Below are positions 10,222 through 19,624 of a stretch of DNA of 64,000 nucleotides, in pieces. A program made the position numbers and the translations under genes. The DNA lies in assembly GCF_001641615.1 (NCBI RefSeq), contig NZ_LRRU01000020.1, positions 62,001-126,000 on the forward strand, read 5' to 3'. This DNA comes from Pseudoalteromonas gelatinilytica. GTDB lineage: Bacteria > Pseudomonadota > Gammaproteobacteria > Enterobacterales > Alteromonadaceae. Position 1 is the stretch's first letter. Each line of letters begins with the position of its first letter. The notes beneath the pieces were generated by a model that worked only from the letters and a program-made list of their open reading frames with translations, made no database searches and was not told the DNA's origin.

Positions 10222-10809
10222 ATGAGATTATCAGATACCCATATTCAGCAGTATATTGACGAAGGCCGCATTGTTATTGAGCCAACACCGAGTAAAGAAA
10301 TGATTTCAGGTGTGACGGTAGACTTGCGTTTGGGCAACAAGTTTCGAGTTTTCCAAGATCATACCGCAGCCTATGTTGACTTAAGTGGTCCAAAAGATCA
10401 GTTAAATAAGGCGATGGAATCAATCATGAGTGACGAAATTGTGCTTGCTGATGAAGAAGCATTTTTCCTGCACCCAGGTGAACTGGCACTGGCAATTACC
10501 CATGAAAAAGTCACATTACCAGCAGATATTGTTGGTTGGTTAGACGGTCGTTCATCGTTAGCTCGCCTTGGTTTGATGGTACATGTTACAGCACATCGTA
10601 TTGATCCAGGCTGGTCTGGTAATATCGTGTTAGAGTTTTATAACTCAGGTAAATTGCCATTGGCGCTTCGCCCAATGATGAAAATTGGTGCCATGAGCTT
10701 TGAAACCATGACAAGTCCTGCAGAAAATCCGTATAACACGCGTAAAGACGCAAAATATAAAGATCAAAATACGGCGGTTGCAAGTCGTATCAGTGATGAT
10801 AATAAATAA
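10222..10809 (+). CDS. dcd: dCTP deaminase
   Basis: Deaminates dCTP to dUTP, the main route to dTMP precursors in enterobacteria-like species. The 195-aa protein has the family signatures [19 protein letters not shown] and the trimer-forming GRSSLAR loop, with the catalytic Glu in the VLEFYN segment. E. coli Dcd is 193 aa. Normally close to apbC; here it follows the inserted polysaccharide locus and a 280-bp gap. Confidence 0.96.
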   Translation: MRLSDTHIQQYIDEGRIVIEPTPSKEMISGVTVDLRLGNKFRVFQDHTAAYVDLSGPKDQLNKAMESIMSDEIVLADEEAFFLHPGELALAITHEKVTLPADIVGWLDGRSSLARLGLMVHVTAHRIDPGWSGNIVLEFYNSGKLPLALRPMMKIGAMSFETMTSPAENPYNTRKDAKYKDQNTAVASRISDDNK

Positions 10810-10942
10810 TTAGAGTTTGTGTGGCTTTCGGGCCACATAACATTTTGTTACTGAACTTTTTACCTAATTAAATCCTGCATAATTGGCAATTTAAGCGTAT
10901 TCCTCCCATACTTTTAGCTGGTGTTTAAAGCACGGAGCTAAA

Positions 10943-13438
10943 ATGCATTTTATTGGCAAGCACATCCATCGGGTTGTTAGAACGCTGCCCATAATAATGT
11001 GTTGTGTATTTTTACACAGCGTTAGCACTTTTGCTGCCAGTGATAATGCCTCGGTTTGGCTGCTTGACTCCCCCGAGCCACTTGCCAAATTAAGTGGAAC
11101 CCTGCAAGAATCACTACAAAATGCTAAACAGCTGAATGCACTCGAAAGCAGTTCCATTCGTCTTGCCCCGCAAACATCCCACTGGTTAATAATCGATTTA
11201 TTCCAACTACCCGACAATAAAAATTACGTTGTCTATCTTGGTGAGCCTAACTTAACCTGGGCAAAGTTCTATCTGTTAGATGAAAGTTATCAGGCGACTT
11301 ATGATCAGCGGCTCGCCTCACTCGAAAACTTATCAAATGTGCGACCACATTGGTTAATAGAGCATAGTCAAGGACATCGCTGGGCATTGGTTAACTTTGA
11401 GCACGATAGGGCACTGACTTTAGAAGTTGGGGTTGTTGCTGCAAAAGCGTTCGAAATAAACCTCCATCAAATCATATTAAGCTATGGCGCAATCTTAGGC
11501 GTCTTAATTTTATGTATGTTTGTGTGCGCTGTTTATTTTTTTGTATCGCAGCAACCAAAATACTTGGTGCTGAATGCGTACTTCGTGTTGGTTTGTATCG
11601 GATTTTTGATTGATAACGGGTTAATAAACTATCTCGTTAATGGTTTAGATTGGGAAGCAAAATGGCCCGTTAATGAGTTTGCATTATGTTTTGCGAGCTA
11701 CTTTTTATATCACTTTCTAGCAATCCATACCTATAAACCTCGCTTTAAAAAAGCGTGGCAAGCTATGATGGTTTGTTTACTCAGTGCAGCCGTGTTGTCA
11801 TCACTACTGCCTCAATTTAATCGCCAATGGTTATTTATAGTTTCATGTATCGGGTTCTTAAGTTTTGCAGCTGCTGTATTTTTGCGTTTAATGCAGCGTA
11901 AAAATAGCCGCACTCATCTTCGTTGTTTTATGCTTCTGACAATTGTGACTCAGGTATTTAGTCTATTTATTTGGAATGGCTTTGGTATTGGTTATCATGG
12001 AGTTCACAACACCATTTTGCTTATCACATCACTGGCGATATGTTCTGTGCTGTTGTTAAAAGATCGTCAGCAAATTTCAGCATTTAGTTATTCTATGCTG
12101 CATGATGCAGACACTAAACTGCCAAATAAGCAATTTTTACTCGCGCAAATGGTGAAGAAAGTATCGCAGAAACAACACTTTTCAGTTTTGTTATTTAAAC
12201 CTCATGTACTTTCAAACGCGCGTTCTACATTTGGTTTTGAGCAAGCCAATATTTGTATAAATGAAAGGTTAAGTATCTTAAATACTCAGCTACAGACCAT
12301 GAATGCATTAAAGCTTGAAATTCAAGCCAGCAGGAGCGCATGGCTTGCTCACGTTGATGACAGTACATTTGGTTGCTTAGTTATTGGTGAATTAGAGCTC
12401 AGTCATATAGAGCAGTTTGCATGTTTGATCCATGGGGTCTTTGAAGAAGGGCTCACCCATGAAGATATTAACTTAGTCGATAGTGTTGATATTGGTGTTG
12501 CTTATTACCCGATGCATGGCAATACCGCAAAGCAAATATTGCAATGTGCAATACAAGCAATGACCGAAAAACGCCTACAAGGTGAGCGATGGCGCATGTT
12601 CGACTCAGAGAGTGCGCGGCTTTCTGAACAAAGATTATCTATTGCTGCGGCGCTTAAAATGGCGATAGATGAAAACCAGTTAAGCTTACATTTTCAGCCA
12701 CAGATTTGTTTGAAAACAGGCAAAGTAGTGGGCTGTGAAGCATTGCTGCGATGGCATCATCCTGTATTTGGTGCGGTGAGCCCTGATGTGTTTATTCCAA
12801 TTGCAGAATCAGCAGGGGTGATCAATCAACTCACAGAGTGGGTGGTTGAAAATGGTATCCAGTGGCAAGCGAAGTTTTGCAAACTGATACCCGATCACGT
12901 TATTTCTATTAATATTTCAGCAAAAGATCTATTAAATAAAGACCTACCTGTGCTGTTAATCACCATTTTAAATGAGCAAAAAGTGCGTGCCGAATCCGTG
13001 ATGTTAGAGCTGACTGAATCAGCCACTTTGGAAGAAAGTAAAAAGATTAAAGCCACACTTGATGACTACCGTTTAATTGGCTTAAAACTCGCGATTGATG
13101 ATTTTGGTACTGGCTATTCTTCACTTGCTTATTTAAGTCAACTTGGCTTTGACGAAGTGAAAATAGATAAGCAATTTGTGTTAAATCTGCCGTTTTCAGT
13201 AAATGATCAGAGTATCTGTCGAGCAACCTGCGACATTGCTGCCACTCTGGGCGCGCAGGTGGTTGCTGAGGGTATTGAAGACGAACAAAGCTTAGCAATG
13301 CTGCAAAGTTATGGCTGCCAGTTTGGACAAGGGTATTATTTTTCAAAACCGCTTTGTGCAGATGACTACTTAGCTTGGATAAGCGATGTGCAGAAAGTTG
13401 AAATTAGCCTTGATGCAACAGCAAACCTAATTGATTAA
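10943..13438 (+). CDS. Membrane EAL-domain c-di-GMP phosphodiesterase with 7TMR-DISM sensor and degenerate GGDEF
   Basis: An 831-aa signalling protein. It has a signal peptide (about 1-31), a periplasmic 7TMR-DISM extracellular domain (about 35-170), seven membrane helices (about 178-375), a GGDEF-like domain lacking the GGDEF signature (the expected site reads FGCLVIGE), and a C-terminal EAL domain. The EAL domain keeps CEALLRW, the DDFGTGYSSL loop and VVAEGIE, so it should be an active c-di-GMP hydrolase while the GGDEF part is at most regulatory. Its 3' end overlaps the convergent CLCA_X gene by 35 bp. Confidence 0.9.
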   Translation: MHFIGKHIHRVVRTLPIIMCCVFLHSVSTFAASDNASVWLLDSPEPLAKLSGTLQESLQNAKQLNALESSSIRLAPQTSHWLIIDLFQLPDNKNYVVYLGEPNLTWAKFYLLDESYQATYDQRLASLENLSNVRPHWLIEHSQGHRWALVNFEHDRALTLEVGVVAAKAFEINLHQIILSYGAILGVLILCMFVCAVYFFVSQQPKYLVLNAYFVLVCIGFLIDNGLINYLVNGLDWEAKWPVNEFALCFASYFLYHFLAIHTYKPRFKKAWQAMMVCLLSAAVLSSLLPQFNRQWLFIVSCIGFLSFAAAVFLRLMQRKNSRTHLRCFMLLTIVTQVFSLFIWNGFGIGYHGVHNTILLITSLAICSVLLLKDRQQISAFSYSMLHDADTKLPNKQFLLAQMVKKVSQKQHFSVLLFKPHVLSNARSTFGFEQANICINERLSILNTQLQTMNALKLEIQASRSAWLAHVDDSTFGCLVIGELELSHIEQFACLIHGVFEEGLTHEDINLVDSVDIGVAYYPMHGNTAKQILQCAIQAMTEKRLQGERWRMFDSESARLSEQRLSIAAALKMAIDENQLSLHFQPQICLKTGKVVGCEALLRWHHPVFGAVSPDVFIPIAESAGVINQLTEWVVENGIQWQAKFCKLIPDHVISINISAKDLLNKDLPVLLITILNEQKVRAESVMLELTESATLEESKKIKATLDDYRLIGLKLAIDDFGTGYSSLAYLSQLGFDEVKIDKQFVLNLPFSVNDQSICRATCDIAATLGAQVVAEGIEDEQSLAMLQSYGCQFGQGYYFSKPLCADDYLAWISDVQKVEISLDATANLID

Positions 13439-14180
13439 AGTAATTCAGCAGTGCAGAAAAGCAGCGCATTGTATGCTGTTCATCTGGGTAGATTAAGCCA
13501 CTTGTCGATAACCCACTCACTAAAAAGCTATTTTTTATATCAGGGTGCATGGTAATGCACTTTTCAAAACAGCGGGCAGCTAGCTCCTCAGGCATACTCA
13601 TATATAGTTGTTTTACCTGCTTATCAAAAGCGATAGATTGCTTAACGAACTCATTTGGATTTGCACCTGAGGTATCTAAAAAAACCTGATGGTAAAATTC
13701 ATTTAAACGCTGATTTAGTGGATGGCTTAAATTTGGTGACTGTTCGAGCCACAGCGCTGAGCAAAATTGCATGCTCTTTCTGCTCTTAAATAAATGCTGA
13801 CAAATATGGTGATCAAACGCATGAAACCATTCGTGGGCGAGAGCGCCACCGCCAGCATTTTTAGCTAGCGCAAGAGTTTGGCTGTTGGCATTGTAATGAG
13901 CCTGCACACCTTTTTGGCCACCATGACCAAAGGCAAAATTAAGCTTACCCCTAAGGCCAATCGCTGTTGGTGGCAAAGTCAGAATTTGTGCAAGATCAGC
14001 TAAGGCATCGTAAATTAAATTTGCTGCTAAAAGCCGCTCTTGCTTATTAACCCAATTGCCAACCACCATGGTACGAAAACCAAAGGTGTCGCGAATATCG
14101 TCAAAATCAACTTGATCATCAAAGCGGTAATCTGGACCTTGACGATGAAAACCTGCGCTAAGTCGTTTTGATACACGCAT
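13404..14180 (-). CDS. CLCA_X-type putative zinc metallopeptidase
   Basis: 258 aa. A clear HEWFH motif (residues 116-120) followed by AFDHH marks a zincin-like metallopeptidase fold, and the preceding GGGALAHEW region resembles LPD1/CLCA_X proteins. Substrate and role are unknown. The start codon shares one base with the stop of the upstream DTW-domain gene (TAATG), implying translational coupling. The 3' end runs 35 bp into the end of the convergent EAL gene. Confidence 0.75.
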   Translation of the reverse strand: MRVSKRLSAGFHRQGPDYRFDDQVDFDDIRDTFGFRTMVVGNWVNKQERLLAANLIYDALADLAQILTLPPTAIGLRGKLNFAFGHGGQKGVQAHYNANSQTLALAKNAGGGALAHEWFHAFDHHICQHLFKSRKSMQFCSALWLEQSPNLSHPLNQRLNEFYHQVFLDTSGANPNEFVKQSIAFDKQVKQLYMSMPEELAARCFEKCITMHPDIKNSFLVSGLSTSGLIYPDEQHTMRCFSALLNYFNQLGLLLHQG

Positions 14181-14779
14181 TATAAATAGCGCGCCTTAAC
14201 ATCATCTGGCATATGTTGGGTTTGCTTATCGACCAGTGCCGCTAATAAACTGTATAGCGGTGTTACATCAAGGCCTTCAATCAGTTTTAGGCTATGAGCA
14301 ACAGCTTCTAAAGTAGATAAACTATCTGCGCGTGGTGCTTTACGAATGACGTATTTGTTTTGGGGTAGTTGTTTAAAACTCACAGCTTGAAAGCCTTGAA
14401 GGCTAGGAGTTAATTGCAATATTTTGTAAGCTTTTTTCCACGTACCATCAATCACGATTAAATGGCTCAAAGACTGTTTGAAAGCATTTGAAGTGGCTGT
14501 GTGCTCATCTAAGCATAATGCATCATCAGCAGGATAAAGTACCGCGGTTGTTGCTTTTGGGAATGTTGCAAGCTGTAAAAAGTCTTGTTCTGACTCACCA
14601 GCAAAGATCTGGCAATTTTCTAAGCCTAAATTCAGCAAATTAGCGGTGTTCTTAGTAACTTTTTCCTCACTAGGGTGGCGTAATATAATGATTTTTAGTT
14701 TATTATTGATTATGCTTATTGAATCACATAAACAGGTTTTAACTGAAAAGCCACAATGTGAGCACAATTCTCTAGCCAT
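14180..14779 (-). CDS. DTW-domain tRNA-uridine aminocarboxypropyltransferase-like protein
   Basis: 199 aa. The N-terminal cysteines (CSHCGFSVKTCLCDS) and the IDGTWKKA signature define the DTW family, whose members transfer the aminocarboxypropyl group of SAM to tRNA uridine (E. coli TapT/YfiP makes acp3U47). It could be TapT itself or a paralogue; the sequence alone does not settle this. Coupled to the CLCA_X gene by a TAATG overlap. Confidence 0.85.
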   Translation of the reverse strand: MARELCSHCGFSVKTCLCDSISIINNKLKIIILRHPSEEKVTKNTANLLNLGLENCQIFAGESEQDFLQLATFPKATTAVLYPADDALCLDEHTATSNAFKQSLSHLIVIDGTWKKAYKILQLTPSLQGFQAVSFKQLPQNKYVIRKAPRADSLSTLEAVAHSLKLIEGLDVTPLYSLLAALVDKQTQHMPDDVKARYL

Positions 14780-14908
14780 ACAAACTCAGGTGTAAATCAA
14801 AACTATGCCTAGTATACATGAGCTTAACTCGCAAAGCAGGTTTGCTTTTTGGCTATGAACCGCTAAAGTTGCGATTTATATAATTACGTTTTTAATTAAG
14901 GGATAAAG

Positions 14909-15253
14909 ATGACGACAATCACAATTGATGAGAGTGCACTTGAAGGAATGGAATCACTTTTAGGTGACCAATTTGCCGACACCTTAACCTTTTGTTGCAG
15001 TGAATTTCAGCGTTTAGGATCTGAAGTACTTGCAAATCTTGGTTCAGATAATGAAGCAGCAGCAAGGCATGCACACAGTTTAAAATCAAATGCCGCCCAA
15101 TTTGGTGCCATGAGTTTATCAGCACTTGCGCAAGAAATTGAACTGACTTTGAACCAAGGCGATGTCGCAACAGCACAAGAAAAATCACAAACTCTTGATG
15201 AACAAGTTTCAGGTTCAGTCGAAAAATTACAAGTATGGCTTGCTGGCCGCTAA
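14909..15253 (+). CDS. HPt-domain histidine phosphotransfer protein
   Basis: A stand-alone 114-aa HPt domain with the motif HAHSLKSNAAQFGA, where H56 is the likely phospho-acceptor. Such proteins relay phosphoryl groups between hybrid histidine kinases and response regulators. No kinase or regulator gene is adjacent, so its partners are encoded elsewhere. GGGATAAAG upstream is a plausible ribosome binding site. Confidence 0.87.
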   Translation: MTTITIDESALEGMESLLGDQFADTLTFCCSEFQRLGSEVLANLGSDNEAAARHAHSLKSNAAQFGAMSLSALAQEIELTLNQGDVATAQEKSQTLDEQVSGSVEKLQVWLAGR

Positions 15254-15346
15254 AAACTTGAATTTATTTCAGTTATAACCGCAAAAATCCTCTGGCGTGG
15301 TGGCCCCGTACTGGGTTAGTCTTAAGGCTAATTAGTAGAGGTAACC

Positions 15347-16564
15347 ATGTCACAAATCAAAAAGAGTCACAAACTAGACGGTGTCTGTTATGACATACGT
15401 GGGCCTGTGCTTGCACAAGCTCGAAAAATGGAAGACGAAGGGCAAAAAGTATTAAAGCTAAACATTGGCAATCCTGCTGCCTTTGGCTTTGATATGCCTG
15501 AAGATATGCACAAAGATATCATTCGTAACTTATATTCAGCCCAAGGCTACTGTGACTCTAAAGGCCTCTACTCAGCCCGTGTGGCTGTCTATCAACACTA
15601 TCAGCAACGCGGTTTATTTAATCTTGATGTCGATAATATTTATATTGGCAATGGGGTCAGCGAATTAATTCAAATGACCACACAAGCATTACTTGATAAT
15701 GACGACGAAGTGCTTATTCCAGCACCGGATTATCCGCTATGGACAGCTTCGGTTAAATTAGCAGGGGGTAACCCTGTGCATTATCTATGTGATGAAGAAC
15801 AAGATTGGTTTCCTGATATTGCTGATATTAAATCGAAGATCACGTCAAAGACTAAAGCGTTGGTGCTTATAAATCCGAATAACCCAACCGGTGCGGTGTA
15901 TAGCGATGATCTGTTGATGGAACTTATCAATATTGCTCGCGAGCACAAGTTATTGTTACTGAGCGATGAGATTTACGAGAAAATCTTGTATGACGGTGTC
16001 AGCCACAGCTCGATTGGTGCGTTGTGTGATGATGTGCCAATTATCACCTTTAATGGCCTAGCAAAAACGTACCGCGCGGCAGGATTGCGTATGGGCTGGA
16101 TGGTGTTAAGCGGTCGTACTAGCATGATGGAAGATTTAAGTCGTGGCCTAGATATGCTGGCATCCATGCGCTTATGTGCCAATGTGCCTGCTCAGTATGC
16201 CATTCAACAAGCTTTAGGCGGTGTGCAGTCAATCGATAACTTGATAAACCCTGGTGGTCGATTGTATGTGCAGCGTGATATTGCATGGCGTGGTTTAAAT
16301 GCCATTGATGGTATTAGCTGTAAAAAGCCTAAAGGGGCACTTTACGCATTTGCGAAGGTGGATACGGCGCACTTTAATATTAAAAACGATGAGCGCATGA
16401 TTTTAGATTTACTCAAAGCTGAGAAAATCTTATTAGTGCATGGTCGCGCATTTAATTGGCCTGATCCGGATCATTTCAGATTGGTATTTTTACCTAACAA
16501 AGATGATTTAACAGAAGCCATGAGTAAGATGCAGCGATTCTTCGCTGATTATCGACAAAGTTAA
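15347..16564 (+). CDS. alaA: Glutamate-pyruvate (alanine) aminotransferase AlaA
   Basis: Fold-type I PLP aminotransferase that makes alanine from pyruvate and glutamate. Its 405 residues equal the length of E. coli AlaA, and the N-terminus (VCYDIRGPVL, then LNIGNPAAFGF and AQGYCDSKGLYSAR) is characteristic. The PLP lysine is in FNGLAKTYRAAG and the phosphate-binding Arg in AAGLRMGW. A terminator follows immediately. Confidence 0.95.
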   Translation: MSQIKKSHKLDGVCYDIRGPVLAQARKMEDEGQKVLKLNIGNPAAFGFDMPEDMHKDIIRNLYSAQGYCDSKGLYSARVAVYQHYQQRGLFNLDVDNIYIGNGVSELIQMTTQALLDNDDEVLIPAPDYPLWTASVKLAGGNPVHYLCDEEQDWFPDIADIKSKITSKTKALVLINPNNPTGAVYSDDLLMELINIAREHKLLLLSDEIYEKILYDGVSHSSIGALCDDVPIITFNGLAKTYRAAGLRMGWMVLSGRTSMMEDLSRGLDMLASMRLCANVPAQYAIQQALGGVQSIDNLINPGGRLYVQRDIAWRGLNAIDGISCKKPKGALYAFAKVDTAHFNIKNDERMILDLLKAEKILLVHGRAFNWPDPDHFRLVFLPNKDDLTEAMSKMQRFFADYRQS

Positions 16565-16591
16565 AAAAAGCGAGCCAAGGCTCGCTTTTTT
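16564..16591. terminator. Bidirectional intrinsic terminator between alaA and the glycine-zipper gene
   Basis: 13-bp perfect stem (16564-16576 with 16579-16591) with a 2-nt AA spacer and A/T tracts on both sides, shared by two convergent genes. Confidence 0.92.
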
Positions 16592-17057
16592 AATAAGCTT
16601 TATCAACACGTACCGTGTTATCGGTGAGGTACACCAGACGTACTTTATCGCCTTGGTTAAACAGCATTTGGTTATCTTTGTCTTGCACAACCATAAACTG
16701 TTCGCCGCTTTCTACTTTGATCATCAATTCAACGAGCTGATATTGTATGACGCGACTGTTTTGTTGGCGGTTGTGAGCAACAGAGCCACCAATCATCGAA
16801 CCTAAAATGGTTGCTACAGTGCGGCCACTGCCGCCACCAAACTGATTACCGATAACACCGCCAATAAGCGCACCACCAAACGTTTCCCAGCCATTGGTTC
16901 TGTCTCTGACCAGTTCTTGTTCGGTAATGGTTCGTACTGATTGTACTGAGCCAAATAACACCTGTTGTACTGGTACAGCTTTGTTACGCTGATAGTCAGC
17001 ATAACTAGGCGAGCTCAGTAATAAACAGCTTGCTAGGATTGCTACTAGGTATTTCAT
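16590..17057 (-). CDS. Glycine-zipper (2TM) envelope protein
   Basis: 155 aa with a signal peptide (about 1-20, ending SPSYA-DY) and a central glycine-zipper segment (GGALIGGVIGNQFGGGSG followed by a second Gly-rich helix to SVAHN), as in SlyB/YcfJ-like periplasmic or outer-membrane proteins. It follows the lpoB-like gene on the same strand with a 12-bp gap, so it probably belongs to the envelope lipoprotein cluster. Confidence 0.82.
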   Translation of the reverse strand: MKYLVAILASCLLLSSPSYADYQRNKAVPVQQVLFGSVQSVRTITEQELVRDRTNGWETFGGALIGGVIGNQFGGGSGRTVATILGSMIGGSVAHNRQQNSRVIQYQLVELMIKVESGEQFMVVQDKDNQMLFNQGDKVRLVYLTDNTVRVDKAY

Positions 17058-17069
17058 AACCCCTCCTGA

Positions 17070-17681
17070 CTACCAGCCAAAGGTTGATTTCTCACGTGTT
17101 TTGCGGATTTCAGTTTCATCAGCCCATTCAACTAGGCCGCTTTTTAAATCCATTAAACGCATGGTGAATTTGTAATACACATCAGCCTTGTCAGCATTTG
17201 ATTTAACAATGCTCGATAAGTTGCCGTATAACATATATTGCGCACCAACTTGCTGGCCAAAAGCGATAGCGGTATTTGGATCAACTAGTGGATCGACGTT
17301 TTGGAAATTAAGTTGTTCGCGCACAGCTTCAACACGGGTCATATCAACAAAGCGGAACTTACCACTGCGTAATAACTGTGTTGAGATCGAATCGGTGATT
17401 GATTCAGTATCAATGTGCTCGCTCGTTTTGTTTTTAATACGCTCAACAAACACGATAGGGCGAGTATTTGCTGTCATGGTGCCAACCACAGGTGAAGCAA
17501 GTAACGAGTCTGTCATTTGGCTTGCTACTTTTTGTAGATCCGTTGAGCCAAAATTGATATCTGTGGTTTCAACAGCTTGCGCATCACCATAGCTAACAAC
17601 GGCTTTATTAGCACAACCAGACAGCAACAAAGCGCTTGTCATTGCAACGGCCGCAGCCGACTTAACAGAAAGTAATTTCAT
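17070..17681 (-). CDS. lpoB: Penicillin-binding protein activator LpoB
   Basis: Outer-membrane lipoprotein that activates the bifunctional peptidoglycan synthase PBP1b. From ATG 17681 it has 203 residues with a lipoprotein signal ending LLSGC, then a CsgG/LpoB-like domain (VERIKNKTSEHIDT, FRFVDMTRVE, YMLYGNLSSI, YYKFTMRLMDL). An upstream in-frame start would bury the signal peptide, so 17681 is chosen. It sits next to a YcfL-like gene, as in E. coli. Confidence 0.9.
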   Translation of the reverse strand: MKLLSVKSAAAVAMTSALLLSGCANKAVVSYGDAQAVETTDINFGSTDLQKVASQMTDSLLASPVVGTMTANTRPIVFVERIKNKTSEHIDTESITDSISTQLLRSGKFRFVDMTRVEAVREQLNFQNVDPLVDPNTAIAFGQQVGAQYMLYGNLSSIVKSNADKADVYYKFTMRLMDLKSGLVEWADETEIRKTREKSTFGW

Positions 17682-17691
17682 TGTAGTATCC

Positions 17692-18120
17692 TTAATCTTC
17701 AAATTCTTGTGCTTCTGTTGACACTTCACGCACTGCAAGCGAGAAGGTGACAGCATTTGCTGTCGGGGCTAGGCCCGGTAATTGGGTCTTAGCAAATCCA
17801 AATAATGTAATGGGTTGCCAAGGTGAATGGTTGCCGCGAATAACAAAGCCATCAGCGTCATACCAAGTAAATTGATATTGTAAGTATTGAGACTTTTTAT
17901 ACTGGCTTGCCAGTGTCACAACAACATCGGTTAAGCCATTTGTTTGGCGTGTTTTTACATCTGTAATGGCTAATTTCTTGCCAAGTTCAGGGTTATTAAC
18001 AATCAGTTGTTGGTTATACTGTTGTGATGCCTGCTCAACACCAATGCCAGAAGTGGTAGGGCGTGAGGAGCAAGCCGCAACAAGTAAAATGGTTAATAGT
18101 GGCACTAAGTATTTCATCAT
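17692..18120 (-). CDS. YcfL-like (DUF1425) lipoprotein
   Basis: 142 aa with a lipoprotein signal (LLVAAC, Cys near residue 17) and a small beta-rich domain (YLQYQFTWYDADGF and PWQPITLFG) typical of YcfL. It lies immediately upstream of lpoB (10-bp gap to the lpoB start), which supports assignment to the LpoB neighbourhood. Molecular role unknown. Confidence 0.8.
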   Translation of the reverse strand: MMKYLVPLLTILLVAACSSRPTTSGIGVEQASQQYNQQLIVNNPELGKKLAITDVKTRQTNGLTDVVVTLASQYKKSQYLQYQFTWYDADGFVIRGNHSPWQPITLFGFAKTQLPGLAPTANAVTFSLAVREVSTEAQEFED

Positions 18121-18125
18121 TGCTC

Positions 18126-19490
18126 CTAGAGTTGTACAACATGTGTGTCGTAGTAGTTATTTATAGAGGTTAGGAAAATCAAGGTTAACCCTTGCTTACT
18201 AACCGTAAAGTCTATTTCGCCATGTCCCGGCACGCTTAAAGCGTGCTGACCTGCTGACATCGCGTGCTGTGCAATACTCAGTTGACTTGGTAAAGTCGAC
18301 CAGCTTCGCGTATCAGCTTGCTCTGATGCTATGTTATAAATATTCGCTAAAATATTACCGACATCGCCGCCGCTTCTTGCCAATTCTGCGCGCATCTTTT
18401 CTTTTGCTACCAAACGCATTACTTGACGGGTTATTCTGCCAGCACTTTGATCTTTCAAAGTTTTTGCTGCCAGTGCTTCAAGCCTAACAATGGGCGTCAG
18501 TGGCAAATTTTCGCCATCAAGAGTCACTGTTTTATTACTGCCCGCATAGGGCGCATCGCGATAAACTGGCATGGCAATACTGTAAAAGCGTGCATCACCC
18601 CGGGAGGTATAAATGGGTAATCGTAAATGAAACTCTTGCCTTGCTGGTATCAAACCTTGCTCTGCAATTACAATTACTTGTCCCGTGTTTGTTTGAGTCT
18701 GCTTTAACTTGCCAAAGCGTTTGCTAAATTCTTCAAAATCCTGATCAAACCCTTGTTTTTTGGCAAGGCGTAACACTGTTTGCTGTAAGTAGCTATTTTC
18801 GCTATTTATTTCGAGTGCTTTCTTATAATCGATATAGGCATCATCAAACTGTTTATCTGCCTCATAAAGTAGGCCAGACAAATAAAACGTAAAGGCATTT
18901 TGAAAGCCATTTTTGACATTACCAATTAGCTCGGCCATATCAGGGTAGCCTTCGGCTGCCTGTTCTGCTTGTTGATCAAGTTCAGCTTGATTGTCTTTAA
19001 GTGCATCTTCTTGCACTTTATTTGCACGTCTAACTTCAACTAATGCAGATTCAAGTTGTTTATCAAATACATAACTCAGTGCTTTGTAGCTATGCAGCAT
19101 GGTCATTTCATAGGCTGCTGGCTCATAACCAATCACTGAGTCATTGGTTAATAATGAATTTGTTTGCTCAAGGCCTGCACTTAGCTGTACTTTGGCTGCT
19201 TGACGCTTTTTTTCCATATTTTGATAAACAGCTTCAAAGGTCTCATTGGCCTGAGAATTTTGTTTAGCCAAAAACTCAAGACGGGCCGTTTCAAGCTGAT
19301 TTAACAAATAGTTACTATGGCCTCGGCTGTTACTTGGCAAAAGTTGCTGCGCACTTGCTATGTTATTCTGAGAAACAGCTTGGCGCACAGGTCTTAGCTG
19401 CGTCGCATAATCTTGGAATAGATCAGTAATACCTATGGTACTGCAACCAGATAACAGTAGAGCAGCTCCAATAAATAAACGTCGATGCAC
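18126..19490 (-). CDS. COG3014-like TPR-containing lipoprotein
   Basis: 454 aa with a lipoprotein signal (ALLLSGC, Cys16), helical TPR-like repeats (about 30-260, including SGLLYEADKQFDDAYIDYKKAL) and a C-terminal beta-rich domain. It precedes the YcfL-like gene by 5 bp and very probably shares its transcript. I recall this protein as a conserved, uncharacterised partner of YcfL/LpoB in Vibrio and Shewanella; the function is not established. Confidence 0.75.
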   Translation of the reverse strand: MHRRLFIGAALLLSGCSTIGITDLFQDYATQLRPVRQAVSQNNIASAQQLLPSNSRGHSNYLLNQLETARLEFLAKQNSQANETFEAVYQNMEKKRQAAKVQLSAGLEQTNSLLTNDSVIGYEPAAYEMTMLHSYKALSYVFDKQLESALVEVRRANKVQEDALKDNQAELDQQAEQAAEGYPDMAELIGNVKNGFQNAFTFYLSGLLYEADKQFDDAYIDYKKALEINSENSYLQQTVLRLAKKQGFDQDFEEFSKRFGKLKQTQTNTGQVIVIAEQGLIPARQEFHLRLPIYTSRGDARFYSIAMPVYRDAPYAGSNKTVTLDGENLPLTPIVRLEALAAKTLKDQSAGRITRQVMRLVAKEKMRAELARSGGDVGNILANIYNIASEQADTRSWSTLPSQLSIAQHAMSAGQHALSVPGHGEIDFTVSKQGLTLIFLTSINNYYDTHVVQL

Positions 19491-19624
19491 TGAACACTCC
19501 TTTTAAACAATGTACTCAGATTAGCATACGCGGCTTAACCTTCTATGATAAATTATGTAAAAAATCGTAAGTTAATTGTCTAATTTTAGGTCTTATCTTT
19601 TTTAAAACCAAAAGGATAACTCAT

